Source of the DNA: Jannaschia marina | GTDB lineage: Bacteria; Pseudomonadota; Alphaproteobacteria; Rhodobacterales; Rhodobacteraceae | DNA length: 64,000 nucleotides | Direction: 5' to 3' | NCBI RefSeq assembly: GCF_013404595.1 | Contig: NZ_JABVAX010000001.1 | Span: 434,001-498,000, forward strand | Part shown: positions 54,361 to 62,891 of the stretch, one piece after another | Position numbering within the stretch: position 1 is the first letter of the stretch | Layout of the letters: every line of letters starts with the position of its first letter | Program-made: the position numbers and the translations under genes | The notes under the pieces: model-generated | Told to the model about the DNA's origin: nothing | The model's database searches: none | What the model saw: only the letters and a program-made list of their open reading frames with translations

Positions 54361-57105
54361 TCAGCGTCCTAGCAGCAGGGAATTCGGGTTGCGTTCGATC
54401 GTGCGCGAGAGCGAGGAGACGTCCTCGGCGGCCCGGGTCGCGGCGCGCAGGGCCTGATAGAGTTCGGTGTTCACCCTGCTGCCGTCGCTATAGGTCGCCA
54501 GAAGGCCGCTGGCATCGCGGGTCAGCGTCTGGAGGCGGTTGACGAGCGCGGGCAGATCCTGCGCCGCGACTCGGATGCTGTCGGCCGCCGTCGAGGTGGA
54601 GCGCAGCGTCGCGTTCAGGTTGTCGAGGGTGCCTCCGGTGCGGATGGTCTCGATGGTCAGGCGCAGCTCCTCCAGCGTATCGGCCAGCACGACCGGCACG
54701 TCGCCGGCCTCGTCGGACGACAGGAAGACATCCGCCGTCTGCATCAGGTCTGTCGTCGCATTCACCAACTCGTCGAGCGCCAGCTCGTTGGCCTTGTTCG
54801 CCAGCACGTTGAGGTTCGCGCCGAGCGTCTCGGCCTGGGCGAGGACGCGCTCGGTCGAGGCGCTGAGTTCCGGCAGGTTCTGCGTCCCCGCGGCAACGCT
54901 CGTCGCGGCCTCGGCGGCGGCGTCGAGCGCGGCGGTGAGGCTTGCGACGGCCCCCTGCTGCGTGATCTCCGTGGTGATCGCGCGGATCTGGGCAGTGACC
55001 TCGTCGAGGTTGCGCAGGATCGAGGCGACCTCGGGCGAGGCAAGCAGGGTTCGGCCGTCGTCGATCAACCCGCGCGCCGCGCCCGGGAGGGCCTGCGTGT
55101 CGGCCGACGACAGGAGGGCATCCGCCGCGCCCACGACGCCGTCGATCTGCTGCCGGAGGGTCTCGAGGTCTTCGGTTCCGGCGGCGACGTTGGCCGCAGT
55201 GCGCTCGATCGAGGCGGCGGCCCGCGTCACCGTCTCGGCGAGCGCGCTTCCCTCGAACGGCGCGACGAGGGCGCGGACGTCCGCCGCGACCTGCGCGGTA
55301 TCGGCGAGGATCGCGTCGAGCTCCGGTCCGTTCACGATCCGCGCGGTACCATCGAGCGTGTCGCGGGCGAGGCCGGGGATCTCGGCGGTGGCCGGGTCGT
55401 TCACGAGGCCGTCGATGCCCGAGAGCGTCGACTGAGCCGTCGACGCGAGCGTATCGAGGTCGGTGGTGCCGCGGGCGATGTTGTCGGCCGCCGTCGTGGC
55501 CGAGGTGAGGGCTGCGTCGAGCGTTTCGATCATCTGCCGCTCGGTGATGTCCTGGGTGATCGCGCGCAGATCGCCGGTGATCGTCTCGATGTCGAGAAGG
55601 ACGGAGGCCACCTGCGGCGAGGAGATGATGTTGCGGCCGTCGCGCACCAGGCCGCGACTGTCCTCGAGGAGCGCCAGCACCTCCGAGGGGATCGCCCGCG
55701 TATCGGGGTCGCCGGCGATGCGGTTGACGTTGTCGAGGAGCGTCGTGGCCGAGGTCAGCAACTCTTCGATCGGCAGCTCGTTGATGCGGTTCAGCACCGA
55801 TTCCGCGCTGGCCGTGAGCCCCTGGACGTCGGTTTCGGTGCTCGGCACGATCGGGTTTGCGGCGATGCCGATTTCGAGCCCGCCCTGACCGATCGCGCTT
55901 TCCTCGTTGACGAGATCAATGGCGAGGTCGCCCCCGAGGATGGAGGTGGAGACGAGCTTCGCGCGCATCCCGGCGACCACGAGGTTGTCGATGAAGTCGA
56001 TCGCCGTCAGATCGTCGCCGACCTGCTCCATGCCCATCTTCGCCGGCTGCAGCGCCATCACCGCGAGGAGCTCGACCTGCCCGTCGGGATCGTCCGGGCG
56101 GATGAAGCCGGTGATTTCCACCACGTTGCCCACGGTCACGCCCTGGTAGCGGACGGCGGCCCCTTGCGCGAGACCGGCGGCCGCCGCGGGGAAGAGCGCC
56201 GACACACGGATGGTGCGGTTCGTCGGTGTCTCGAAGGTGGAGGCGCGGGCCGTGTCCTCGTCGTCGAAGATATTGTAGATATGCCCCGGCCGGATCGCAT
56301 CGCCGCCCGAAATGAGCGTGTCGAAGTTGACCCCGCCCTCGAGGATCGAGGCGATGGAACCGATCCGCAGATCCACGCCGCCCGTTCCGAGTGTCGCCGA
56401 GACGCCCGAGGAATCCCAGAAGCGCGTCGCCGTCGACAGCTGACGGTCGTAGGGTGCGAGGACGAAGGCGTCGACGCGGACCTCGCTGCCGTCGGGCGAC
56501 AGGCGCGGGGCCGAGACCTCGCCCACCTCGATACCGCGATAGAGGATCGGCGCACCGGGGCCGAGGCGGCTGCTGTCGCGGGCCCGCAGGACGATCGCCG
56601 TGCCCTCGATGCCCGGCGGGACGATGGGCGCGCGTTCGTCGCCGAGGAAGGTCGTCGTCGTCTCGCCGATGGAACTGTCCCAGGTGCCTTCGATGTAGGT
56701 GCCCGAGAGAATGGTATTGAGCCCCTGGACGCCGCGCGCGCTGACTTCGGGCTGAACGACCCAGAAACTCGCGTTGTCGTCGAGATAGGGCGCGATGTCC
56801 TTGTTGACCCGGATGTAGACGTTCACCCGGCTCAGGTCGCTCGTGAAGCCCACGTCCTCGACAACGCCGACCGTCACCTCGCGGTAGCGCAGGGTCGTCT
56901 GCCCGACCGTGACGCCCGAGGCATCCGGGAAGGCGACGGTAATCAGAACGCCCCTCTGCGACCACGATTGGTAGGCGATCGCCAGCGCGATGACGATGGC
57001 GACGATGGGGACGAGCCAGACGGCGCTCACGACGCCGCGGCGTCGGGCGCGCCTGTCGTCCCGCACGGGTTTGGCGGGCGCGATGGGATCGTGGCTATCG
57101 GTCAT
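54361..57105 (-). CDS. pqiB: PqiB-type MCE protein with extended repetitive helical tail
   Basis: The 914-residue product has one N-terminal transmembrane helix (about 25-45) and three MCE domains (about 50-140, 165-250 and 290-390; each with a V-x-Y-R/Q-G/E-V-T/E-V-G motif). A helical tail from about 440 to the end is built from roughly four repeats of 105-135 residues. E. coli PqiB has about 546 residues, so the tail is some 370 residues longer. MCE rings and the helical needle form a tunnel for phospholipids between inner and outer membranes. It overlaps pqiA by 4 bases. Confidence 0.92.
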   Translation of the reverse strand: MTDSHDPIAPAKPVRDDRRARRRGVVSAVWLVPIVAIVIALAIAYQSWSQRGVLITVAFPDASGVTVGQTTLRYREVTVGVVEDVGFTSDLSRVNVYIRVNKDIAPYLDDNASFWVVQPEVSARGVQGLNTILSGTYIEGTWDSSIGETTTTFLGDERAPIVPPGIEGTAIVLRARDSSRLGPGAPILYRGIEVGEVSAPRLSPDGSEVRVDAFVLAPYDRQLSTATRFWDSSGVSATLGTGGVDLRIGSIASILEGGVNFDTLISGGDAIRPGHIYNIFDDEDTARASTFETPTNRTIRVSALFPAAAAGLAQGAAVRYQGVTVGNVVEITGFIRPDDPDGQVELLAVMALQPAKMGMEQVGDDLTAIDFIDNLVVAGMRAKLVSTSILGGDLAIDLVNEESAIGQGGLEIGIAANPIVPSTETDVQGLTASAESVLNRINELPIEELLTSATTLLDNVNRIAGDPDTRAIPSEVLALLEDSRGLVRDGRNIISSPQVASVLLDIETITGDLRAITQDITERQMIETLDAALTSATTAADNIARGTTDLDTLASTAQSTLSGIDGLVNDPATAEIPGLARDTLDGTARIVNGPELDAILADTAQVAADVRALVAPFEGSALAETVTRAAASIERTAANVAAGTEDLETLRQQIDGVVGAADALLSSADTQALPGAARGLIDDGRTLLASPEVASILRNLDEVTAQIRAITTEITQQGAVASLTAALDAAAEAATSVAAGTQNLPELSASTERVLAQAETLGANLNVLANKANELALDELVNATTDLMQTADVFLSSDEAGDVPVVLADTLEELRLTIETIRTGGTLDNLNATLRSTSTAADSIRVAAQDLPALVNRLQTLTRDASGLLATYSDGSRVNTELYQALRAATRAAEDVSSLSRTIERNPNSLLLGR

Positions 57106-57728
57106 TTTCGGTCTTCAACGGCAAGGATCTCCACTTCGTCCCAGATCCGCCGGCTGTCGAAACTCATGGCCGAGAGCATCGTGAATACGACCGAGAGCGC
57201 GAAGGTGACGGCGGCGATACCGGGGTTGATGGTGGCGAGGAGATTGAACTGGACAAGTGCCACGAGGATGGCGACGACGAAGACGTCGATCATCGACCAC
57301 CGCCCGATCCATTCCACCACCTCGAAGAGGATGAGGAGGCGTTGGGGCCGGTGCCCGTGCGACTTGCGCACGGCGAGGGCGAGATAGGCGATGGCGACGA
57401 ATTTTCCGACCGGGATCATCACCGAGGCGAAGAAGACGATCGCGGCCACGCCATAGGCCCCGTGGTGGGCGAGCGTGATGACCCCGCCGACGATCGTGTC
57501 CTCCGAGTCGCGGCCGACGGTCCGCGTGATGAGCATCGGATAGAGGTTGGCCGGGATGTAGAACAGCAGACCCACGATCCACCACGCCCAGACCCGCTGC
57601 AGGGCGGTCGGGCTGCGACTTTCGAGGCTGCCGCCGCAGCGCGCGCAGACCTCCGTGCCCATCGGCCAGACACGGGTACAATGGCGGCAGCCCACGAGCC
57701 CCGCCTCACGCGCCGTGAGCGCGTTCAA
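57102..57728 (-). CDS. pqiA: PqiA-type membrane protein, second half
   Basis: A 208-residue protein corresponding to the C-terminal half of E. coli PqiA: a four-Cys ribbon (VGCRHCTRVWPMGTEVCARCG) and four transmembrane helices with YPMLITRT and IGRWSMIDVFVVAILVALVQF. The TTG at 57728 overlaps the upstream stop (TTGA) and places the ribbon at the N-terminus. An ATG at 57755 is the alternative. It is encoded apart from the first half. Confidence 0.82.
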   Translation of the reverse strand: MNALTAREAGLVGCRHCTRVWPMGTEVCARCGGSLESRSPTALQRVWAWWIVGLLFYIPANLYPMLITRTVGRDSEDTIVGGVITLAHHGAYGVAAIVFFASVMIPVGKFVAIAYLALAVRKSHGHRPQRLLILFEVVEWIGRWSMIDVFVVAILVALVQFNLLATINPGIAAVTFALSVVFTMLSAMSFDSRRIWDEVEILAVEDRK

Positions 57729-58342
57729 CGTTTCGCGGTGTCCAGAGCCGACCATATCGAATGCTTGCTCATCTGCGTGTCCTTCAGGGCCGTTATGAAC
57801 ACGATGGACGCAAAGGACCAGAACGCAGGGCCCATCGAAAGCGTGGCGAGATCGGCGAGCTTGACCAGCGCGACGGCGACGCCGACCATGAAGATCTCCG
57901 CCATGGCCCAGGGTTTCATGATTTCCGCCCAGCGGAGCGCGAAGGCCGCCCCCGGCAGCGGTGCTCGCCCGATCGACAGCGGCGCGAGCGCCCATATGAG
58001 CGTGCCGAGGCGGGCGACCGGCAGCACGATCACGAAGAAGGCGACGGCGATCGACAGCGGGGCCATGACGCCTTCGCTGAAGCTCATCACCGTCTCGAAG
58101 ACCGAGGCGCGGCTGGTGAAGACGCCGTTGCGCAGTTCCAGGAAGGGATAGAACACGACGATCGACATCAGGATGAGCGCGGTCGAGGCGAGCACCACGA
58201 TCCTCAGGATCGCCTCGGGCCGGCCGACCGCGATCACCGTGCCGCAGCGCACGCAGCGCAGCCGGGTGCCGTCCTCGACCGTATCGACCTCGTGCAGCGC
58301 GTCGCAGATCGGGCAGCAGACGAGGGTGTCGGACGGCTCCAT
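57725..58342 (-). CDS. pqiA: PqiA-type membrane protein, first half
   Basis: A 205-residue protein corresponding to the N-terminal half of PqiA: a four-Cys ribbon (LVCCPICDALHEV and LRCVRCGTVI) followed by four transmembrane helices with FYPFLELRNG and PWAMAEIFMVGVAVALVKLADLA. Together the two genes make the inner-membrane component that feeds PqiB. The ATG is one base after the tamB stop. Confidence 0.88.
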   Translation of the reverse strand: MEPSDTLVCCPICDALHEVDTVEDGTRLRCVRCGTVIAVGRPEAILRIVVLASTALILMSIVVFYPFLELRNGVFTSRASVFETVMSFSEGVMAPLSIAVAFFVIVLPVARLGTLIWALAPLSIGRAPLPGAAFALRWAEIMKPWAMAEIFMVGVAVALVKLADLATLSMGPAFWSFASIVFITALKDTQMSKHSIWSALDTAKR

Positions 58343-58343
58343 C

Positions 58344-61300
58344 TCAGTAGTCCCTCTCGTAGAAGAGGCCGAGCGACGTGCCGCCCTCGACGCCGGCCGA
58401 ACCGCGCACCGTCAGGTTCGGGGTCACGTCGAGGTTCAGGCTGATCGTCGCCTCGCCATCCTGATTGACCTCGACGTCGGTATAGACGTTGTCGGAGATG
58501 TACTTGCCTGCCCGAACCGCCACGTTGCCTTCGGAGTCGGTCGTGACGTCGAGGTCGTCGAGGCCGGCGCTGCCGCGCAGGTTCTCGAGGAGGCCTCCGT
58601 TGCCGCCCCCGGCGAGGACCGCGATCGAGTTCGCCAGCTGCAGCGCCTGCAGGGGCGAGAGCTGATCGAGACCGCGGCCGAAGAAGATCTGGGCGACGAT
58701 CTCTTCCTGCGGGACGGACGGCGTCGATTCGAAACGGACCTCGATCGCATCCGCCGGGCCTTCGATCACGATCGCCGCTTCGATGGACTCGGTCTGCGTC
58801 ACCGCGACCAGGCGGATGAAGGGCGTGAGGCTGCCGAGGAAGGAGATGCGCCCCTCGTCGAGGTCGAAGCGCTGTTCGAGGATGTCGAGACGGCCGCGGA
58901 CCAGTTCGAAGCCGCCCGAGGTGATCGGGTCCGCCGTCGTCCCCGTCAGTCGCAAAGAGCCGCCGAGTTCCGCGTCGAGCCCGCGCCCGCGCACGAAGAT
59001 GCGACCTGGTGCGTTGACCGTCAGGTCGAGCGCATAGACGGGGCCGCCCCCTCCCGCGCCCGCGTCCGCCTGTTCCTCGCGCCCGTCGACGCTCAGTCCG
59101 GCCCGCGCGAGCGTGCGCTGCACCGGGCGGGGGCTGCGCAGATGTTCGATCGGCGGCAGGTCTCCGATGGCGGTCAGGCCGGTGGAGGGCACGGCGATCT
59201 CGGCTCCGTCGATGGTGATCGTCCCGCCGATGGCGGCCCCGCCGGTCAGCGGGCCGTCGATCCGGACCGCGCCCTCGACATCGGCGGTATAGAGGCTCGG
59301 ATCCTCGAGGGTGATGTCGAACTCGACACCCAGGTTCGCGTCGAAACCGCCCGAAAGGGCGACGGGGCCGTTCACCGCGATGCGCCCGCCGGTCTGCGGT
59401 GCCGCGGTCAGTGCGATCTGCGCGGCCCCACCACGCAGCTGGACGGCGGCGTCGATGGCGTCGAGCCCGTTGCGGATCGACGGGATTACGAGTGCCGCGC
59501 CCTGTGTCGAGATCGTGCCGCTCACCGCGTCGAGCCCGGCTGGACCGGAGATCTGCAGGTCGAAGCTGGCCACGCCCGAAAGCCGCCGCGGCGCGAGTGC
59601 GCCGTTGGCGAGGCCGAGTGGCGCGGAGCCGTTCACGGCGAGGTCGAGCGTGCCGTCGGTCCGCACGTCGCCCGCGACCTGCGCGGTCGTGCCGGCCGGA
59701 CCGGTCACGTCGACATCGAGCGCCCAGGCATTGTCACGCTGCGCCGCCGTGCCCGCGACGCGCAGCGGGCCGGACAGATCCGGGACGAGAGGGCCGATGT
59801 CGGGCACAGCCAGGGTGAAACGGGCCTGCGGCGAGGGACCGGTGATCACGCCGTCGGCCTCGAGCGTCGCGCCGAGCGGACCGCCGGCGTCGAGGTCCAC
59901 GGCCCAGTTGCCATTCTGCTGAAACACGCGACCCGAGGCGCGGAGCGGCCCCGAAAGTCCCGGTGCGAAGACGGCGACGTTGCCGACGTTCAATCGGACG
60001 TCGAGGTCGGCGTCGGGCCCGGTGGCGAGCCCTGTCACTTCCGCCTCGATCGCCTGCGCGCCGTTGACGTCGAGGTCCACGCGGAACTGGCCATCGACCT
60101 GTTCGGCCATGACGGCGTAGTTGATCGGCCCGCGCAATTGCGGAGCCAGACGGCTGCTGTCGGGCACCTGGCCGGTCGCCTGCACCGAGGGCACACCGTC
60201 GATCAGGTCGATCACCGCATCGACGGTCGCCGCATAGGGGCCGGTGCCCTCGAGCGTGACCTCGAAGCCGCTGTCGGTCTGGGTCGCGCGGCCGCCCACG
60301 TCGACGCCGCCCGGCACGGGGGCGAGCGGCGAAAGATCGTCGAGGCGCAGGCTGTAGTCGACGGCAAGCGGGGCCTCTGTCAGGATGGTCGCCACCGTCG
60401 CACGGGCATCGTAAGGGCCGCGCAGGGCGAAATCCGCGGCCCAGTCCGCGTTCTGCCTGAAGACCGCGCCGTCCACGTCGAGCCGCCCGTCGATGCCGGG
60501 TGCAAAGTCCGAGATGCGGGGCACGGTCGCGGCGATGCCGATCCGGGCCTCGTCGCCTGTGACGGGCCCCTTCGTACGCAGGGTGATGCCCGCGGGTGCG
60601 TCGACCGCGGCGTCGATCTCCCATCGGCCACCGATCTGCGCGAGCGTGCCGTCGAGACGCACGGCACCTGCAAGCGCGGGGACCGCCTCGAGTGCCGGCA
60701 CCGGAGCGGTCACGTCGGGCACGGCGGCGGTGAAGGAGATCTTCGGGGCCGGACCGGTGACGGGTCCGTCGATGGAGGCGGTCACGTCCCAGGGGCCGCT
60801 TGCATCCACGTCGACCGACCACGTCCCGTCCTCGGCGAAGGCGCGGCCGTTGACGACCGCGCCGCCGGGGATGCCGGGTGCGAAGGGCTCGATGCGCGGC
60901 ACGGTGGCGACGAAGGAGACGTCCGGAGCCTCTCCGGTCAGGAGGCCGCTGGCGGAAACCGTCACGTCATGCGGAGCGATCGCGTCGAGCGCGCCCTGCC
61001 AGCGGCCCTCCGGATCCTGCGTGGCGGTGACGGCGAATTCGACCGGCCCGTCGAGGCGCGGGTCGACGCGGGTGCCGTCGGCGAGGCGTGCGCTGAAGCG
61101 GGCCTCGGACCGCTCGCCCTGAAGGTAGGGCGCGGATTCGCTGTCGAGCAGGCGCACGGAGCCGTCGGCGACGAGATGCTCGTTTCCGAGGCGGAGCGCA
61201 TCGACGAAGGTGCCGTCGACCGTGCGCCGGGTGGCGATGGTGAGCGTCGTCTCTCCCTCGAGCACTGCGTCGGCCTGTGCGATCCCCAGGGCCAGATCCT

Positions 61301-62891
61301 GCGTCTCGGCCCCGAGATCGAGCGCGAAGGTGCCCGCGACGGGGGCATAGGCCCCGCTCACCGTCGCTTCGGCCGCACCCGAGAGGTCGATGCCCGCGAT
61401 GGCGGCAAGGCGGCTCAGCGCGTCGAAACGCGCGGTGAGGTTGGGGCGCAGGGTCAGGGACTGTTCCGGGTCGGTCCCGTCGATGTCGACGCCGCCGGTC
61501 AGCGCATAGTCCGGCCCGCGCAGGGCGAGATCGGTGAGGCGGACAGGCTGTCCCGTGGCCCAGTCGACGTCGGCATCGAGCGAGACCCGTGCGCCGACCG
61601 CCTGCGCCAGCGCCGGATCGGTGAAGCCGATCCCGTTCAGGACCGCCTCGATCCCCGCCGTTGCGCGGTCGACGGCTCCGTCGGTGCGGCTCAACGTGCC
61701 GGTGGCGCTGAAGGAGGCGTCGCCCAGTGTCATGGTCGGGGAGCGGTAGCCGAGCAGGTCGAGGGCCACGTCCCAGCGATCGGAAACGCTCGCATCGTGT
61801 TGCAGCGACAGGCTGGCGCGGCGCAGTTGGCTGTTGTTGGACGTGGGCAGGACGATCGCCGTGCCGTCCTCGGAGACGATCTCGCCCTCTATGTCGAGGA
61901 ACCGGGGCCAGCCGTTCGCGCCGAGCGAGGCGGAGCCCGTGAGCGTCAGGGCGCGGGTGCGCAGGTCGAGCGTCTCGAGCTCCAGGTCGCCGCCCGTCGC
62001 CTGCAGGCCACGCGCGACGAGGGAGACGTCGTCGCCGAAGAAATCCTGGTATCGGGGCGCGAAGAGCGAGGTCACGTCACCCCCGAGGTCCACGGCGAAG
62101 GCGCGGCCGGCTTCGGTGCCCGACAGCTCGACCTGACCCGAGAGCCGTTCCGCCCCGTCGGAAGCGAGCACGATGTCGGCGGTAAAGGCGTCGAGCGGAC
62201 CGGTGCCGTCGACGGTCAGGTCGATGGCCGGACGGCCGGGAAGCTGCAGCAGGGTCGCGGCGATGCCGTTCTGGGCCTCGGAGACGGCGAGGTCGATCGA
62301 GAGCCCTTCGGTCTCCGCGTCGAAGGCGGCGGCGATGTCGAAGTTGCCCGTCACCCCGTCGACCCGCTCGGCCCGGATCGCAGCCTGACCCGAGCCGTCG
62401 GCCAGCTGCGCCGAGGCGTCGAGCGTGAGCGCCAGATCCTGCCCCAGCAACGGCGCGCCGAGCTCGATGCGTTCGGCGCGCAGGGTCTCGACGTCGATCG
62501 AGACGGGAAGGTCGGGCAGGGAGAACCCGGAAGCTCCGGCGTCGGGCAGGGCCTCGACGCCCTCGGCCGGGAGCGGAGCGCGCGCGACCGAGATGAGACC
62601 CGCCGACAGCTCTTCCACCTCGAGCCGTCCGCGCAGCAGCGCCGAGCGGTTCCAGTCGAGCACCACCTCCTCGAGCCGCAGCCAGACGCCGTCGTCATCG
62701 GCGACCGTCAGGCTCTCGATGGTCGCCGTCGACGAGAGAGCGCCCTCGAACCCGTCGAGCCGGACGGTGAGGCCGGGGGCGGAGACGTTGTCCTCGATCA
62801 GGCCGACGAGGAAGCCGCGGTCGCGCTCCTCGCTGTCCTGGGCGAATACCGGGGTGGCCGCGAGGACCAGGGGGAGGAGATACCGCTTCAT
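58344..62891 (-). CDS. tamB: TamB, translocation and assembly module inner-membrane subunit
   Basis: The 1515-residue product has an N-terminal signal/anchor (1-18), a long beta-rich body and the C-terminal TamB/DUF490 domain (VRGRGLDAELGGSLRLTGT, RGRLDILEQRFDLDEGRISF, IFFGRGLDQLSPLQALQLA, GLFYERDY at the end). The middle (about 612-1095) shows about eight tandem repeats near 60 residues each. TamB forms a hydrophobic groove spanning the periplasm and acts with TamA in outer-membrane protein insertion and phospholipid transport. Its start overlaps the tamA stop (TGATG). Confidence 0.93.
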   Translation of the reverse strand: MKRYLLPLVLAATPVFAQDSEERDRGFLVGLIEDNVSAPGLTVRLDGFEGALSSTATIESLTVADDDGVWLRLEEVVLDWNRSALLRGRLEVEELSAGLISVARAPLPAEGVEALPDAGASGFSLPDLPVSIDVETLRAERIELGAPLLGQDLALTLDASAQLADGSGQAAIRAERVDGVTGNFDIAAAFDAETEGLSIDLAVSEAQNGIAATLLQLPGRPAIDLTVDGTGPLDAFTADIVLASDGAERLSGQVELSGTEAGRAFAVDLGGDVTSLFAPRYQDFFGDDVSLVARGLQATGGDLELETLDLRTRALTLTGSASLGANGWPRFLDIEGEIVSEDGTAIVLPTSNNSQLRRASLSLQHDASVSDRWDVALDLLGYRSPTMTLGDASFSATGTLSRTDGAVDRATAGIEAVLNGIGFTDPALAQAVGARVSLDADVDWATGQPVRLTDLALRGPDYALTGGVDIDGTDPEQSLTLRPNLTARFDALSRLAAIAGIDLSGAAEATVSGAYAPVAGTFALDLGAETQDLALGIAQADAVLEGETTLTIATRRTVDGTFVDALRLGNEHLVADGSVRLLDSESAPYLQGERSEARFSARLADGTRVDPRLDGPVEFAVTATQDPEGRWQGALDAIAPHDVTVSASGLLTGEAPDVSFVATVPRIEPFAPGIPGGAVVNGRAFAEDGTWSVDVDASGPWDVTASIDGPVTGPAPKISFTAAVPDVTAPVPALEAVPALAGAVRLDGTLAQIGGRWEIDAAVDAPAGITLRTKGPVTGDEARIGIAATVPRISDFAPGIDGRLDVDGAVFRQNADWAADFALRGPYDARATVATILTEAPLAVDYSLRLDDLSPLAPVPGGVDVGGRATQTDSGFEVTLEGTGPYAATVDAVIDLIDGVPSVQATGQVPDSSRLAPQLRGPINYAVMAEQVDGQFRVDLDVNGAQAIEAEVTGLATGPDADLDVRLNVGNVAVFAPGLSGPLRASGRVFQQNGNWAVDLDAGGPLGATLEADGVITGPSPQARFTLAVPDIGPLVPDLSGPLRVAGTAAQRDNAWALDVDVTGPAGTTAQVAGDVRTDGTLDLAVNGSAPLGLANGALAPRRLSGVASFDLQISGPAGLDAVSGTISTQGAALVIPSIRNGLDAIDAAVQLRGGAAQIALTAAPQTGGRIAVNGPVALSGGFDANLGVEFDITLEDPSLYTADVEGAVRIDGPLTGGAAIGGTITIDGAEIAVPSTGLTAIGDLPPIEHLRSPRPVQRTLARAGLSVDGREEQADAGAGGGGPVYALDLTVNAPGRIFVRGRGLDAELGGSLRLTGTTADPITSGGFELVRGRLDILEQRFDLDEGRISFLGSLTPFIRLVAVTQTESIEAAIVIEGPADAIEVRFESTPSVPQEEIVAQIFFGRGLDQLSPLQALQLANSIAVLAGGGNGGLLENLRGSAGLDDLDVTTDSEGNVAVRAGKYISDNVYTDVEVNQDGEATISLNLDVTPNLTVRGSAGVEGGTSLGLFYERDY

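Noticed and set aside
57728..57755. Frameshift between the two pqiA halves
   Set aside because: Each half has its own Cys ribbon at the N-terminus, and the overlap is a clean TTGA coupling, so two genes are more likely than a sequencing error.
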